From contig NC_051141.1 in the NCBI RefSeq assembly GCF_014839805.1, forward strand, positions 15,446,777-15,510,776: a stretch of 64,000 bases of DNA. The letters are read 5' to 3'. A model generated the notes under the pieces. That model did not search any database. It saw only the letters and a program-made list of their open reading frames with translations, and was not told where the DNA came from. The stretch comes from Manduca sexta. Its lineage: Eukaryota; Arthropoda; Insecta; Lepidoptera; Sphingidae. Within the stretch, counting starts at the first letter, position 1; each line of letters begins with the position of its first letter. Positions 11,552 to 27,400 of this stretch are shown here, one piece after another. A program made the translations under genes and the position numbers.

Positions 11552-14500
11552 CTACTTGATGTCGCACAAGAGAGCGACTCCCCGCAGCGTCCAATGGCGC
11601 GGGTTGCTGTCCGTCTCGAAGTCTATAGAGCCCACGTATTTGGCGTCGGTGCGCTGCGGCTTACGGTAAATAGGACATTCGTAGAGTCGCGGGTCTTTCC
11701 CTGCAGTCGTGTTGATCGCGAATATGTATATAACTGGCATCTGTTCGTACAGTACTTTAGGCTTTGATTCGATCAGTTTTCCTGATTTTCTGTCGAGCGA
11801 TGCACCTGTAAATATTATTTTAAATAAGTACATTTCGTTTACTTTGCTAGTAGCTAGGCCCATGTTAACATACAACAAATCAAAGAAACTGTAATTTTTT
11901 ATATTTGTAAAAAAAAATATCTGTATCCAATTTTTTCGGCGAACTCTCTGTTTTAATTCCCAATACTACTATTTTTGCAAAAGCTATCTTCTAGTCCGAA
12001 TGATAGGTTTACTTCCATAAGATCTTCATCCGACGCCGCGACGTACAACGAATTATCTGGACGTCGAGACGCAGCGTGAATAAGGCATGATTATGGTTAA
12101 GGCGATACCTCAAGGTCCATTTTCATACATTTTGTTTCACCTTTAATCTGGGTAACTAAACAGAGTATTGGCAGAGTAAAGAATTTAAATTCACGTCTAG
12201 TTAGTGATTAGTTCTCGCAGTTGAAGAAAAACGTAAAATAATTAATAATCATGGATATTTCGGCCTTTAAAATTTAATATGACGAAATTTTAAAGGCAGA
12301 AATATCCATGATTATTAATTATTTTACGTATATAATTAATAATCATGGATATTTCGGCCTTTAAAATTTAATATGACGAAATTTTAAAGGCAGAAATATC
12401 CATGATTATTAATTATTTTACGTTTTTCTTTCAACTGCGAGAATTAATCACTAACTAGACGTGAATTTAAATTCTTTACTTGCCAATACTTGTTTAGTTA
12501 CCCAGATTAAAGGTGAAACAAAATGTATGAAAATGGACCTTGAGGTATCGCCTTAAGGCATATTAGAGGAATCGAAAACAGTAACTGGATGAGAGTGAGG
12601 TAGAGTTGTACATGGAAATATATTTATACCTTCCAAGAAAAGTCCATATACATAGACGCCCTCCGAAGGTCCTTCGTGTATGTCCTCCCTGTTCATTTTG
12701 GTGATGTGGTTTTGAAGAACCACGGAATCCAACGCCCACCCTTTGTGGCTGCGCGTCACTTCCTGTCGATTTATAATGTGGCGATTTGTATGAAATGGGT
12801 ACGACATGAATTTATTTATGATTTTTTTTTGTAACATTACATCGCTATTAGCCTGAATACATTTATTTTTGGGCTTATGATTGAGGAATTATGCAAACCT
12901 AACTGGCCCCAATTTTCAATTAAAAAAAGATCCTCCATGTAAGCCGAATTTTCATTTTCTTGGTGATTATTGTTTAATGTTTTGCGACACTTAAGTGTTC
13001 GTACCCGAATCAACATTATACTTCTTGAAATATTATTGAATCGCGTTTGAGTTATGCAATAATGAACTTTAAAAAATCAATTGATTAATGCCATTTATTT
13101 GGTGTATTGTGTTAGTTCATACTTGTTCTTTTAATTGTGCGAACGTTACCTGTCTCATGGCTGTGAGAAAGCCTTGGGGATTAAAGAAGCCCGTCATCCA
13201 GAAGGCATAAGGTCTACCATTGCGCAGCCAAATTCTGTATTGTTGCTCGCGTTCTAGTAACTCCGTGTACCAGAAACCTAGCGTTGCAGATTCCCAGGAA
13301 ACCTGTTAATTGGCAGATAATGTTATGTTTATATATAGAGTATAACACGAGAGAGGGTTCAACTTAAGCAGGTCCATATTGGACCATAATGCATTGATTT
13401 AACCCTATGGAATACGGATGCCTGATATTGCATAGTTTAATTTTTTTTTTGTGTTTACTTTTTATGAATATCGACCTTCCAACTAATTTGTAATTAAAGC
13501 TAAATAATTGGATTTATAGTTAATTGTTTTACTCAAATAAGAGTTATAATTGACCTTTCTGATGATTATAATAGAATCAGTGTTTCGTAAAATCCAGATA
13601 AATCTTTGTCAAAACCTTCGAACTGCATATTCTATTCCAAATTTTAAACGACTATAGATTAAAAATTTACTTATGTTGTTTTTTCTACAAACTATTTAAA
13701 AACTGCCTACATTCATAGAGAATTAACCGTAAAAATTTTAAACTAATAATAGGGCAACATGCCTAAAAATTTATTCGAATCGACAAAGACCGAAAATCGT
13801 AATTTATTCTTTTCGTCTCAAATGTCTTCAATTTTCTCGTTCGCAGTAACGCATTTTTTACATGGATTTTTCTTACCGCACAGAGAAGGCGCCTTTATGG
13901 GTTTTAGTAAATTAGGTACATATATACCTACTGGCAAATTTGAAATAAATAAGGATTAGCTATGGCTAGACTTGTAAATATTACCTTCAACCATTTCTGT
14001 GGGATCCTCGCATCGTACATCGCATCCAGCGACTCTCGGAGTCCTTGACTCATAATGATTGTCCCGTCAATAGCCAGTTTAAGGTCGCACAGAGTTGAGT
14101 GAACTGTTTTTATTACTCGCTGTATTCTGTCGATCTCCTGTCTGCAGCAGTAATCAAGGTTAATAAATTAGTCTGTAAAATATATTGAATTTATGGCGGC
14201 ATAGCAGTCTCTAATCTATACCATGATCAATATTAGAATTTTGCATTAAATATTTTTTTTATTTCAAAAAGAACGGATAAACCAATTACAGTTATTAAGT
14301 TAATAATAATAACTACAGTAAAATATTAAACAGATCAATAATGCACTTAACTATATGAAATATATGATATAAATATCATGAGTTAATTTCACAATAGTGC
14401 TAACATTCATACTGGATCACGTTTAGCTGTTGTAAAGTTTTGATGTTCGCTTTGTTTTAGTATTTAAGGTATTTACCTCAAAAAAATATTCATAGGAAGA

Positions 14501-15452
14501 AAAGCACCCATTTTTTGTAGCGCCTCTCGAACTTCGAAAGTCACATATTGTTTTGGGAGTTTTTCCAGCATATCTTCGGCTAGTCTATACACGATACTTT
14601 CTCTAGTCTCCCCTCCTTGACTACCTCCTTCTTTTGGCTGAACGCTCAGTATAGTGTCCAAGATATCCTTTGCACTGTTGATCTGGTAGGTGATATCTGC
14701 ATTGCTGTGCAAGCCAAACACTTCAGGCGTATCAGTAAGTGGTAACTGATTGATGTAGTCCACGTATCCTTGCAAATGTCTTGTTTGTGGAACCTTGTAA
14801 CCCTTGTAAAATTCAAAACCGGGCCGCAATAATACATCGCAGAACCACACGTTAGTAAACGTAGTTAGCAATCGTTTGTCGAAGTCGTCAGTGACTCGTC
14901 CGCCGTACTGAACTTCACCGAGCATGTAACAGATTGTGGGCCAGGATATACCTTTCTTAGGATCTATTTCGTCTAGATGGTTCTGGATGAATTGGACGCT
15001 GGCTGCGTAATCTGCTTGATTAAATTCGTACGGTATGTTCCATCCTAAAGGCCCGAATTTTCTTCGCTCCTGCACTATTGTGTGTAGAAATGCAACAGCG
15101 TATAAAAGTGGTGGCCATTGCGATAGAGAAGAATAATCTAGAGTATCCTGAGTGATGTTTTGATAAGTTCTTTTCATACTAGCTCTGATGCCTTGCGGAG
15201 GTTCGTTAGTAAATTTAATCGCCATTTGCAATAAACCTATAGGGAAATCCGTGTGGACTTCAGTTGTTAACCAAAGCCTGAATGACTCCTGGATGTGTTC
15301 TGTTTCTATGAGAGCATCCATAGCCTCAATACAGAAGGGGAGAGATAAGTGAATGTTCTGTAGAAGTACCCAACCGCCTTCATTCATGGAGTCCGATATC
15401 ATTTTTCTGGCTACGATTTCTTGTCCTTGACCCATTGACACAGCTTTCAGTA
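11552..15452 (-). CDS. DNAH5-like: Dynein heavy chain exons 21-25: AAA6 and C-terminal domain
   Basis: Exon 14477-15452 begins [18 protein letters not shown] and includes [13 protein letters not shown], the degenerate Walker-B-like AAA6 segment. It continues with [16 protein letters not shown] and [12 protein letters not shown]. Exon 13985-14141 gives [20 protein letters not shown], exon 13150-13302 gives [20 protein letters not shown], and exon 12630-12762 gives [12 protein letters not shown] and [11 protein letters not shown]. Exon 11552-11805 ends at the stop after VALLCDIK. The last intron (11806-12629) carries a TTAA-flanked foldback element. Confidence 0.94.
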
Positions 15453-18400
15453 CTGAATATAATGGCGATAGATTAGTTTATTACATTGTTATGATTAACA
15501 CTTTAACTTATAATACATTTTAAGATTCATAAGTTTATTTTCGCAATATTAATAAGAATAAACTGACTAACATTGGTACATCTAAAAATGTATTGGGACC
15601 TTACATTTTTACAACTTTAATGAGATTGAGATCACAACTATTGTAAGCAAACCACACTTTTAGTAAATTTTAAGAAAATTGTGCTATAACTATGGTTTGC
15701 ATTTTGTTGACCATATTATAATTCTTAGGCTAGGGTGTTTTAATTTAAATGGGGGTTGAATTTTTAACCTTACCTATGTGTTTTTTATAAAAGGTAATAG
15801 AGCTTCGAATGACTCACCAATTTCTTTAGACTTAGCAAGGGCTGCGATTTGCGCCGATGGATCGGAACCTATAGATAATATGCAAATAAGAGGCGTCCGC
15901 GGTTCCGACTCTTCCCACGTTGTTTCTAAATTCAGGATTCGGCCTTCACCATATTCTGGGCCAAGAGAATCTAAAAAAAATGGTAAATAGTCACATTTGT
16001 TGCATTACTTTTATAAATATATCTCGACATTAAACACTCACCTACGATATACTTTCTTGCTTGCGACAGAGTACGGTCTGGACTCCAAGACCTAATAAGA
16101 AGTAATTTTCGGAACACATCAAGATTTTCGTTGTATCCACTGGGGATGATATCCTCTTCAGGCTTGGCCTTTTCATACCAAACGCGCCACTCTTTTTCAT
16201 TTGTTGATATCTGTAGATTATTATTATCATAATAATTATCTATATATAATCTATCGAGAAATGGATATATTTTGAGCAAAGAACAACCTAAAACCTAATC
16301 CTTACCCGCGTAAGAACATCAGAAAATGTTTTCAATTTGCTAATTTCCACCAAATTCAACCATGTAATATCCAAAATCCATCTAAAAGGCTTCGGGGCTA
16401 CGGCATTTAAATCTAAAGAAGCGCCTCCTTTGATAAAAGCCATGAACTCGTCGTGAGAGATCAGACCCCTTTGGTAATCGATTTTCATAGCAAGCATCAA
16501 TGTAAATAAGGCTTTATGTCTCTCGTATAAACTCCGTAGCGTAAACGCCCATACTTCATGCGTCAAATATTTGAGAATAATATTTATACGCTCTTCTGTT
16601 ATAGCGCTTTTTGTCGACTTCGTTATTGAATTGTCGAATATATTTAGAAATTGCTTCAAAGAATTTTGATACATTATGTTTACGTCACTCATTTCGACAA
16701 TTAAGAAGTATAAAATCGATCCTCTCGCCGCTACTGCTCTAAATTCTTCGCGAGCCTTGATAATCTTCTTTTCTGTTACTTCAGCAACTTTTAACTTTTC
16801 ATTCACTTCTTCTGCAGTTGTCTTTGTTATTTGAAGTACTTGGATGAGGGCTTCGTCGTCTACTAAGGAACCTTCAGAAGAAGTGAGTCGGCAAAGTAAA
16901 TTACTTTCCAATTCTTTCATGCTTCTTTGATTTTTCATGACAGATTCGAATAGTGCAACTCTTTCTTCTTCCAAATCAGATTTTTCCATCAATATTACTC
17001 GTCCCAGGAGTTGATCTTCCAAGCCTTGCATGGTCACAGTGAAGTCGATTATTGAAGTTTTAGCACTTATTTCAGGTGAATATGCAGGATTAGGTAATTT
17101 TGTTGTAATATAAAGCATAAAACCGGGCATCACGTCACACTCTTTATCACCAACGATCACTTTCTCTATGGAACCAGATTTTATGAAATTCTTTTCGAGA
17201 ACGTTATCTATGACTGGATCTAGTTCTACACCAACATCTTCTATTAAGAGTGGTCGACCTAAAGATAAACTATCTTCCAAATGTGTTCTGAAATACTTAT
17301 GATTGAGCGACGTGATTTGAAGCTCATTTGTACTTTCTTTGTTCTTTATCCAATTTTTTCCTTGACTTTGTGGATCAACTAAAAGTGGATAAGAACTGGC
17401 TTTGGTAACTATAAGAGCATTCTGTACAGACAATTCGTCGTTAGGCAGACCTTGCAAAGTCCATTCAGATATCGTTGCGTTTTCTACTAACATGTTAGTT
17501 ATATTGAGGTCATCTGTAACAGGGATCTGTTTGCTCTTTAAAATACCCATCCAAGTATTAAGCAGGCTGTTCCGGAATTCCTGATTGTATGGGCCACAAT
17601 AGGATAAAAATCCAGTAGCCAGAACAACATCGCCGACTAATCTCCCAAGTTGTTCTTTAAAATCTTTACTTTGTTGAGTCCATCGTATTTTTTCCCCTCC
17701 CAGTCCGTTTATAAGAGCTGTAGCGGCGGTCATTTTTCTTAAACATACATTAGCTGCGTCAGTTAGCTGCTGTTTCTCTGAAACAGCTGATTCATATTGT
17801 TCTTTCACTTTTCGCAGAGACATTTCCCGTTCTTCTAACTGTCTCTCTGCAGAAGCTAAGTCATCCATAGCCACCTAAAATTAGTATTTTAGTTTTTATC
17901 TGTATAAAAGACTTTTATCTAAATTGCAGTTTCACTTTGCATTATTTTAACAAATAGCGTATAGTATTTTGTTAATTCTGAGTTTTAAATATTAAATTAC
18001 GAACCTTAAGCCTTGCCTCTTGCAGCATTAAATTAGCCTTCAGAGGCAATACTTCTTTATTTACACTATGGAAAAATGCCATGGCTTTAGTCCAGGATAA
18101 CAAGCCAGCTACGTCACCACACACTCGTTTGGCCGTGTCCATGTTATAGTCCTCCATCTCGAAGTATGGGACAAGATGTTCTACCATTTCATTATTTATT
18201 ATATCCTTTGGATAATTTTGTAACTGAAGCAGGAATGTAGTACTGGCCATCATCTAATTAAATAATAAGATATTAATACTAGAGAAATTAGATTCATGCC
18301 TATAATACACCTAATAAAATATGATACCTTTAACGATTCAGCCCAAGACGGCTTTGGACAAGGTGCCGCTGTATCTGAAATAACAGAATGTAGCCTTCTC

Positions 18401-21400
18401 TGAAAAAGAATCAAGACACAATCCATAATCCTCATAATGAGATGCGGAGGTCTGCCCAACTTTCTCACAGTGGCGATGTGCGCTGGCTTTATAGTATTAA
18501 GCGCAGCTTCTGCTTCTTCTAGAGCAGGCTTCGCGGCTTCTAATTTTATTTCCGCCTTTTCTTTTTCTTCTGCTATGTAAGCTACTAAAGCCTCGGCCTT
18601 CTCTTTTACTATCTGCACTTGATTTTTTACTATTTCAGCTTGCATTGCTCTTTCTGTAACTTCCGTTAATACTCTATCTGCTTTTTCCGAAGCTAAAGCA
18701 AGATCTTGTTCCATTACAGCCAAGTCTTTTTTTAATACCTCTACAGATATGGATGCTTCCCTTAACTTCTCTAAACCGGTATCCATACGCAGCGCCCCAT
18801 CGCCAAGTTCCTTTTGCTTCATTTGATAAATTGTTTTATATCCACCAATAAAACTGAGGTAAGATTTTGGAGTAACATGAGAAGACCGACGAAATCTTTG
18901 GAAATATTCCACGGATACGTTAGATACAACGTCTTGTATAGTTCCTAATACGGTAACAAGTTCTTTTTTTACTTCTTTCGTACATTCTATCTCGAATTCT
19001 GCAAGAAAGTGGTCAGCCACAGATACAAGAGCATCTTTCGGCCAAGGTTGGAACCAATCGATGGTACATCCAGATATTAACGCCGGAAAACGAAGAGCAC
19101 GATACCTGAAGGCTTCGCTGACCTGAAATATGTATTTGGTATAATATCATAAGCAATAAGACGGTGATTTTCTTTACCACCCAGTGCTAGAATATAAAAA
19201 AATTGGGGATTTATTAAGATAATGGAATACCATAATATAATGAAGCATGTTACAAGTTTAAAGTGTTTTCTGTCTGTGTGTCTGTCTGTGGCATCCTATC
19301 CTTCTCAAACAAATAGACGGAAATTGATATGTTTTTTTTTTGTTTAAAAGCGGGTATGAGCAAGTTGTTTCTTAGATATAATTTAGGAGTATCTAGTACC
19401 TAATAATTTCATCTAAACGCTGTAATATCGTTGTGGAGACTTAACGTCTGACTGTGGAAATGAAAATCGTTGCACAGCGGTCCTTCGACGGAATGGCAAC
19501 TGGATTAGAATATTACTGAGTACCTACTTATTATAAAATTATAAAACACATTTACTTTAAACAGGGTTTTTTGTATCGGGGATTACTTAAATTTTGAATT
19601 AACATTATTACTCGTAAACTTACAGGCGAAAAACACAAAACCACGTGGAGATTTTGACATGTTCTATTCAAGAAATACTCCATAACCAGTTCATTAGTTA
19701 ACGTTCGTTTTTGGTTTTCCCTCTTCATAATAGGCGTTAATTCAGATATAATCTCTTGTTGTTCGTCTTTTGTGAATAAATTTGATATCACTCCCGATGA
19801 CAATATATTATTCAGATATTCTAAGAAGCCTTCCTCTTTTATGTCTAAATCTGTGAATATAAACGTGGTCCCTTTTCCTTGAACACCGCATGATCTGAAA
19901 GGATAAATTAGTTTCCTTGTAATCTTCCCACTGAATTTTCGTATAAATATATGTCCATAATAACAGGTTAAATTAAGTTTTAGTATTGCCGTGTATTTTT
20001 AAATACCGAAATTGTTTCTAAACTTATTCTTACCTGTAGAGCAACTTTAGATCTTCCAAAAAGTTCCCGACATTGTAAGATCTAGTCAATGCAATTTGGA
20101 AAGAGCGATACCCAGCTATAAATGTAGATAGTTTTGTTAAAGATTGCTTGCCAGAACCGCCAACGCCTACTAACATCACGTTACCCCTTGGATGCCTTAT
20201 GACCCTCGATATCTTGACAAGATGAAACATTGCGTCTGGAAAGAAGACTAAATCCATTCCGGATCCACGAACCATTTCGTTGAATTGTGATAAGAACATT
20301 TCTAATCGTTCTCGAAGTTCGTTGTAGTCAAACACTGGTTCGTAGACCTTCGGGAGTTCCATGTCCGCATCCTCGCCTTCTTCACCTGTTGGTTCCGGCG
20401 CGTCTCTGAACACGACAAACATTATAAATCACTAATTATCACCTGTGGCTCCACCCGCCGTTTTTCTGGGGTAATAAGTACCCTATAGCGTTCAGGAGTA
20501 ATGTAGCTTCCTATTAGTATAAAACTTTAGAAAATCGGTTTAGTATTTCCTGAGATTAGCGCGTTCAAACAAATTTATCAGCGTTATATATGAGTGTAGA
20601 TTTGTATTCATAATATTAAGATAGATAGATTAAACGCGATGAAGTTTAAAAATTTACACTAAGCAAAACCCAAATAAACAGCAGATTTTTTTTAATATAG
20701 TTTATTTCTTCTCACTTCATGAGTCGTATTTACCCTTCCTCACATGAAACTTGAAATACTAATTCCTTAGTCACTGTTTATTTACACTTGTATAATAATT
20801 TTATTATTATCGTCACTAAACTGGGATTAAGTGTCTGTAGTAAAAATAAATTCATTAACAATACCTCATGAAATCGACGAATACAGGTTCCTTTTCCATC
20901 ATTTTCCTATATTCGACTCCCAGTATTTCCTCAGCCACGCTATACAAAGTTTTATTGAACCAATCTTTGTCCGACTGATGAGTGAACCTATCAGAGAATA
21001 CTCTAGAACATTCGTGTTTCCACAAAAGCATGAGGCATTTCTCCGACTCTATCACGGTTGGTAGTGTTCCGACCATTCCTTGCCATACCCTGGACAGATC
21101 TCTCAGAGAAAACACATAATGAAACTTCGCTGGTGTTGGCAACATGTTTTGTCGCGTCCGGATCCACAGTTCTCTTGTCAGCGGTATTATTTTCTTTATT
21201 AGAGATCTTACTTCTGTTGCAAATCCCCTTTTGGCGTTGTAATGTCCTTCGCCTATGACTTTAAAGATTTTGTCTATCGACTCGTTGTTTGGAAGAGGGC
21301 AGTTGAATATTGCGAATTGCCGTTTTAGTCTTGACGGTATATCGTTCCTACCACCACCTTCAAACAAGTACCTTTTATGAGTTATTAGAAAAGTACGGGC

Positions 21401-24400
21401 TAGACTTAAGGTACTCTACCACTAATGACATCACGGTTAGGTCATGTAAATGGGTGTAGGACTTTAATTCCTTGCTACACTGTCAATGTATAATGAGATA
21501 TTTTATTTACGGTTTCGGCTTTTATAATAAATAAAAACATAAATTTAAAATAAATCAAGTCATGAGACGGAACACAATTAGTGAAAAGTGGGTGCCTCGC
21601 CTACTCCTTCCAAAATAATGGTGTGTTTGATTTAAAATAAGCGATTACCTGGCTGTCCCATAGCGCCTAAGAACTGTATATCAACTATAGTCGTAAAGTC
21701 ACCGGGTTTTTCTAAACTGTAGAATCCTCCCATACTCATTGTTTGTCTCACAATTTCATTAGTGATCTGATCACCCCATTCATTAATCTGTGGCAAATTT
21801 ATATCATCTATAAATACCAGCATTTTCTTCCCACCGGGAGGTCCGAAGGTCATACCACTACGTTTCTCCACGTAGCTTTCTATAGTTTTTTGGAACTGAT
21901 AGGGACTTGTTGCTGACGAGAAGTTGAAAGATCGGCCCATAAACTGTTCAGGATTGGCATTTTTCATATAAGCTTTCATCATGACCGTTTTGGCTGAACC
22001 TTGTTCCCCCAGAAGCAGAACAGCCTTGCCTTGTTTTGCTATACAATGAATTAAATAATTTATTCTAACGTTATCGACTATGGGAACGAGAATCGTAGAA
22101 TAATCCGGAGTTGCTGTATCGGGGTATTGATAGTTCATGACCAAGTCGTCCCACAGTTCCCATTTTCCTGGATGCTTTACGTAAAAATCAAATATTATTG
22201 ATTTTTTATTATTGGCATGTTTGGGTAAACAGAGAATGTCCTTGAAATTCTTTTTAATGTACTCATCGAAACGTATCCTGTCATTTGTCTCTAAAAGTGA
22301 TCCAAATCCCCATATGAGAGCAAAGACATATATTTTGTGTAAATGCTCAGGAGTGAATAGTACAATTTCCTCTATTTTTTCTTTTTCTTCCTCTTCATCG
22401 ATATCACCGTTAACTGATTTGGCGGCAGACGGGTCTTCTACTTCCATTATCTGAGGAGGCACTAGACCTTCCAGAAGATTTAACATTTGAAGTACTATAT
22501 TTGATTGTAAAACTCGCATGCTGAATGTGAGGTTCTGTGTGCACCATGTGAAAACATTAGGGAATGTCTGTTCAAACAGTGCGCTGAATACTTCTACCTC
22601 CCGAACTGAGCGTGTTTTTAACCAACCGCGGAGTACTGGAAGAAAGAATTATGTTCCTGATTTAACCTTTTTAAAATCGGTATTTTATCTTGTAAATTGT
22701 AAAGTGAGCTGAGTAACCGCAGAATCACCAGATTATCGGTTACCCGGCTTATATTTATCTTTAAGAAGTTACCTGGATCCCAATCTAATCCTGAAGAGCT
22801 CATATATACCATTCCATTCCTAGATACTGTAGCTGGCGACGCATTATCAATGTTCTCGGGTTCGAATATGATTTTCGAAGTGGGTGACATGGTGAGACGA
22901 TCGCCATTAGCCAAAGTTAGAGTCTTGTTATCATCCAATACTGAGTTTAAGTTTTCAATCCATATGCTGTCAACTGGTCCATCCAAAACTAGCCAAATGT
23001 GCTCTCCGGTTTTGATTTTTAGTGTTTTTCGCCACAACGCGGAGAATATGCCATCGGTCCAGTCGTTTGTGGCTACATCCAACCGCCCGAACATCTGAGC
23101 CGCTGTTATAGCTTTAGGGTTCATACGCATTTCCCTATAAATATTTAAAAACGATTATAAGACAAAACAAAAAATACAAAAGACCATCTTCGGAATACGT
23201 TTATTCATACTTAATTATTACGTTAGTGTATCAACTGACGAACCTTTAGACCTCCTAAGTGCTTTACCTGTGTTGTTCTTCAATATCTGAGAGAGCGTTC
23301 ATGAGTGTATGTATGCACGTGGTTTTGCCTGCACCTGGAGGACCTAAAGTCATTATACCATGACGAACACGTTGAGTTTCGTATAACTGCAAACAACAAT
23401 TTTATTAGTTTCCCAAAATCTTTTGTTTTTTGCGTCTTGATGTTTTCAAACTGTGATATTACCTGAATGATTTTTAGTATCCATGGAGGATGGTTTATCA
23501 GTCCAGCTTGATCGACTTGCTTTTTTATTGCTTCTTCTAATTCATTGTAAGTAGTCTTTTCAAGTACTTGATTTGGAAATAGGTCAGCGACAAGCGATAT
23601 GAAAAGTGGTTCGTCTTCGTCGATAAGTTTAGATAAGTTCATATCACGGAGAACTCTCATCACAATAGTGCTTTCATTGTCTTTAGAATTTACTCTTTTC
23701 ACGGCACCTAGAGTGCGAAGTACTGATAGGATGTTACGGAGTCCAAAATCGTAGTGAACCTGATCAAAGATTAAGTATTTAAGGTCTTTGACAAATTTTG
23801 AGTAGAATTTAAATTGCTACAACACACTACAATTACTTTGTACATGTAGGGGATTTTATATTACATCAGGAAGTTAATTACTCGATTGTGTGTCAAAATA
23901 ATTTCATACACATAGTCACTTTTATTATGCACATAGTATATTGTTAAAAGTATGTTGTGTTTATATAAAAACGATCGGCACTGTTAACCTGTTTGGTAAG
24001 TTGTTCTTCACATAACTTGTAAAGCGTGTAAAATTTCCTAGCCAGCGTTATATTCTCCAAGAACCCGCAAGAAGCCAGCTTTACTCGGATGATAATTTGT
24101 CGATCTGGCACCATCATAGCCACGGTTCGAAACTGTATTTTCAAATTTTCAGGTAGTTCCTTACGACCTGCATACCCTGGATTCTACGATAGAAAAATTA
24201 TCACGTTTACATGTAAGGTATAGACCTAAAGCTAACTTCATCTAAAGTATCAATAATCTATACATATTATAATACAAGGTCCGCTTATCTGTCTGTCTAT
24301 ATGTTATGGATTTTCCCAAAATCTATAAACGGTATTTTATTCAATTTACCTGAGAAGATTATAAGCTACTTTTAACCCGGAAAACTTCTTCATGCGGCAA

Positions 24401-27400
24401 CGCCGCGAGCAAAAGCTAGTAATAAATAATAATAATATTAGCCTTGTATTACATACTGACCCACTGCTGGATATGGGCCTTTCTACTAGTGAGAGTGATT
24501 AGGTCTTAGTCCACCACGCTGGCCTAATGCAGATTGGCAGATTTCACGTATCCTCAAAATTATCATAGAAAACTTATCAGATATGTAGGTTATCTCACGA
24601 TGTTTTCCTTCACTATTAAGGCAAACTATAATTTACAAAGAAACGGATAAAACTTTAAAAGGTGTGTGCTCTTAGATTTTGAACCTGCGGACATTGGTCT
24701 CGGCAGTCCGTTACAGTCCTTTCTAGGCCATTGTCGCATCAATCCAATTATTTTTTTTTGTTAACCGTACATACAAACACAATACCGGTAAGTCGCGCAA
24801 CGTCTACAATTGCTGTAAACCGGCCTTTAAAGTATATGGACTTACCATGGTGATGAATATACCAAACTCGGGGCACATTTCCGACATGTCTCCGTCGGTG
24901 AAGAGGAAGGTTTTCTTCTTTTCCTTCTTGGCGGCCAGCACGACCGCGACCTGCTGCGCCGCGACCGACAACACCGGCAGTTCAATGCGGTTGAACTCGT
25001 CGAAGCAGCCCCACGAGCCGGATTGCGCCAGCCCTTTGTATATGCGTCCTAAGCCCCTGAGAGAAAATTTTTGATATCAATTTAACGTGTTTAAAAAGAG
25101 TAAGTAAGTTTCTTTCAGAAAAATACAGATGTATAATGTATATGGGTTGTTGAGTTTTGTCGTTTTGTCATCAAGACTTTGGGGTACGATTTTTTATAGG
25201 TAAACCTTTCAGTTTACCCTTTACTGGCCTTCATGAGAATGCATAAAACCATACACAAGTGTACCGTATTTCCTTGCTCACTATTACGGCATTAGGTTCT
25301 ATGTTATATTTGATGTGCAAATTAAAATTTTATACACATGATTCCAAGTAATTTCCATTAATCCCGAAAGATAAATAAGGAGGATCTATGACTTATTGTC
25401 TTTTAAAATTTTTATCCACATGAACATTTTTAATCTGATATTTGCAACATAAGTAAAAACTAACACAGGACCTCGTAATAGCGAGCCAGCGAATTAATGT
25501 AAACGTGCCTTATGAATTGAAACAAACGAATTTGGTGAAGACACAATTAAAGTCTCTATACCTGTAATCCATTTGGTCGGAGCAGTTGAACACGACGACA
25601 TATTTGGCGAGTGTTTTGCCCATGTCCTTGACGGTTTCGGTCTTGCCGGTGCCCGCGGGGCCGCAGGGCGCGCCGCCCATACTCATGGCCAGCGCTTGAG
25701 CCAAAGTTATATAGCATCTAGGTACAATAAATATTCATATGCTAATGAAAATAATTATTGTTCCCAGCCGTTTATACATTTCTTCTAATCTCAGTCAAGC
25801 TTGGAATTTAAAGAATGAAGATAATGTTGGTAATTAATGCAGGCGTATAGAGGTAAACGAGTTAGAGGCTAAGTAGTTCTAAGCTTATCGTATAAATTAA
25901 TATATGAAATGCCTGTTTCACCATGTCTGAATAAACGCTACTCGTCAAATATAATGTAGGGCAAACAAATACAACACTTATACCCGTAAATAGATGTTAA
26001 ATGAAAGCATGCATTTATCATTAACTATCACATTAATTGGCCGATAAAATTCACTTGCACATTGTGAAATAAGACGTTTGTACTGAAAAACGAATATCTA
26101 AAAACAGACTCTCACCTAAATAAACAGACAATATAGCTGGAACCATTGATGCTGGAACTATATATACACCACAGTAATATATATACCCACCGATCTGTCA
26201 ACGGAGTGATGACCAGCCTCTCCGTACAACCCAAGTACTCATTCTGATACGTAAACGTGACGTCTGTGACGGATATCCAAGTTTTGTCTGTATCTTCTTT
26301 GAAATAGAATCTACATTGCTTGAGCCACTCGAAGTCATTCGCCGACCGGACATTGAGTCGACACTAGAATTAATACCATTACTATTTTCTTTTTTAAAAC
26401 GAAATAAATCTTTTTATTATATTTTATTTTTTGCCGAGTTTTCGTAGAGTTTGCAGGCTTCGGGGATACGGGGCTGACTCACGAACGCCCACCTCTATGT
26501 TGAATACATAACGCGTTATAGTAATACTATATGAGAAATCACATAGACCTTTAGCCTGTATCAACAATACTATACCACGCCGCTTCAGTATGGTAATGTA
26601 TACAATCACAATTTAACAAAATATCATACAGGAATACCATTTTAAACTAGATATAAAAAGTGTAATCATAGATGTAAGTTCAAAGAGATGCATTCCCGCA
26701 ATAAAACATTACCAGCATATCAAATATATCTCTCTGATGTACGTGGATAGTGATTAGGGTTTCAAACTTGATCCTTTCGATCTTCAGTAAATCACGCGTC
26801 GTCTGATCAATAAGAGTGTTCAGCAGTTCTAAGAACTTGTTGTTGGTGTCGGCCATTATCTTCTTATCCTGTCTCGCTTGCATCAGAGCGAGTTCCGCGT
26901 CTCTGGTCCAGATGATTTGAATGCCTAATAGTCCCACCTACGGTACAGGTATACTTTATGAAGTAGGTAAGCATTGGAGCCTACAGCAAAAAAAAAATTT
27001 TATAGCCGTTTAAACGTAGTATAGACATACTACCAATAAATGTTACATTTTATTGATATTTATTTTGTTCGTAACTAACCCCTTTTTATTCTACATTTAA
27101 GGTTCTAATAACTTAATGTGAAATATTGTTTACAAGAAGACAAGCATTTTTTCCTGACTACGTTTGTTAGCCTGGCAGGGCCGGCTTATACATCGGACTT
27201 TAGGGTGAGTGCTTTAGGCTCTCAAAACCCTTGAGAAGATAAGTAGGTGGTTATAATTAGTAGTTCAATGTAATAACCCTGTTTAAACACCGCGCTATGT
27301 ACGCTGTCAAATCTTCAGTAGGATTCACAGCGTACATGGCGCATTGGTTAGTTGCATATGTTCTTACAGAAACGAATGTTGGTATAATAGCTTGTACTAA

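Noticed and set aside
24847..25074. Plus-strand frame opposite the AAA1 exon
   Set aside because: Antisense shadow of a conserved coding exon; the minus strand encodes the dynein Walker B region.
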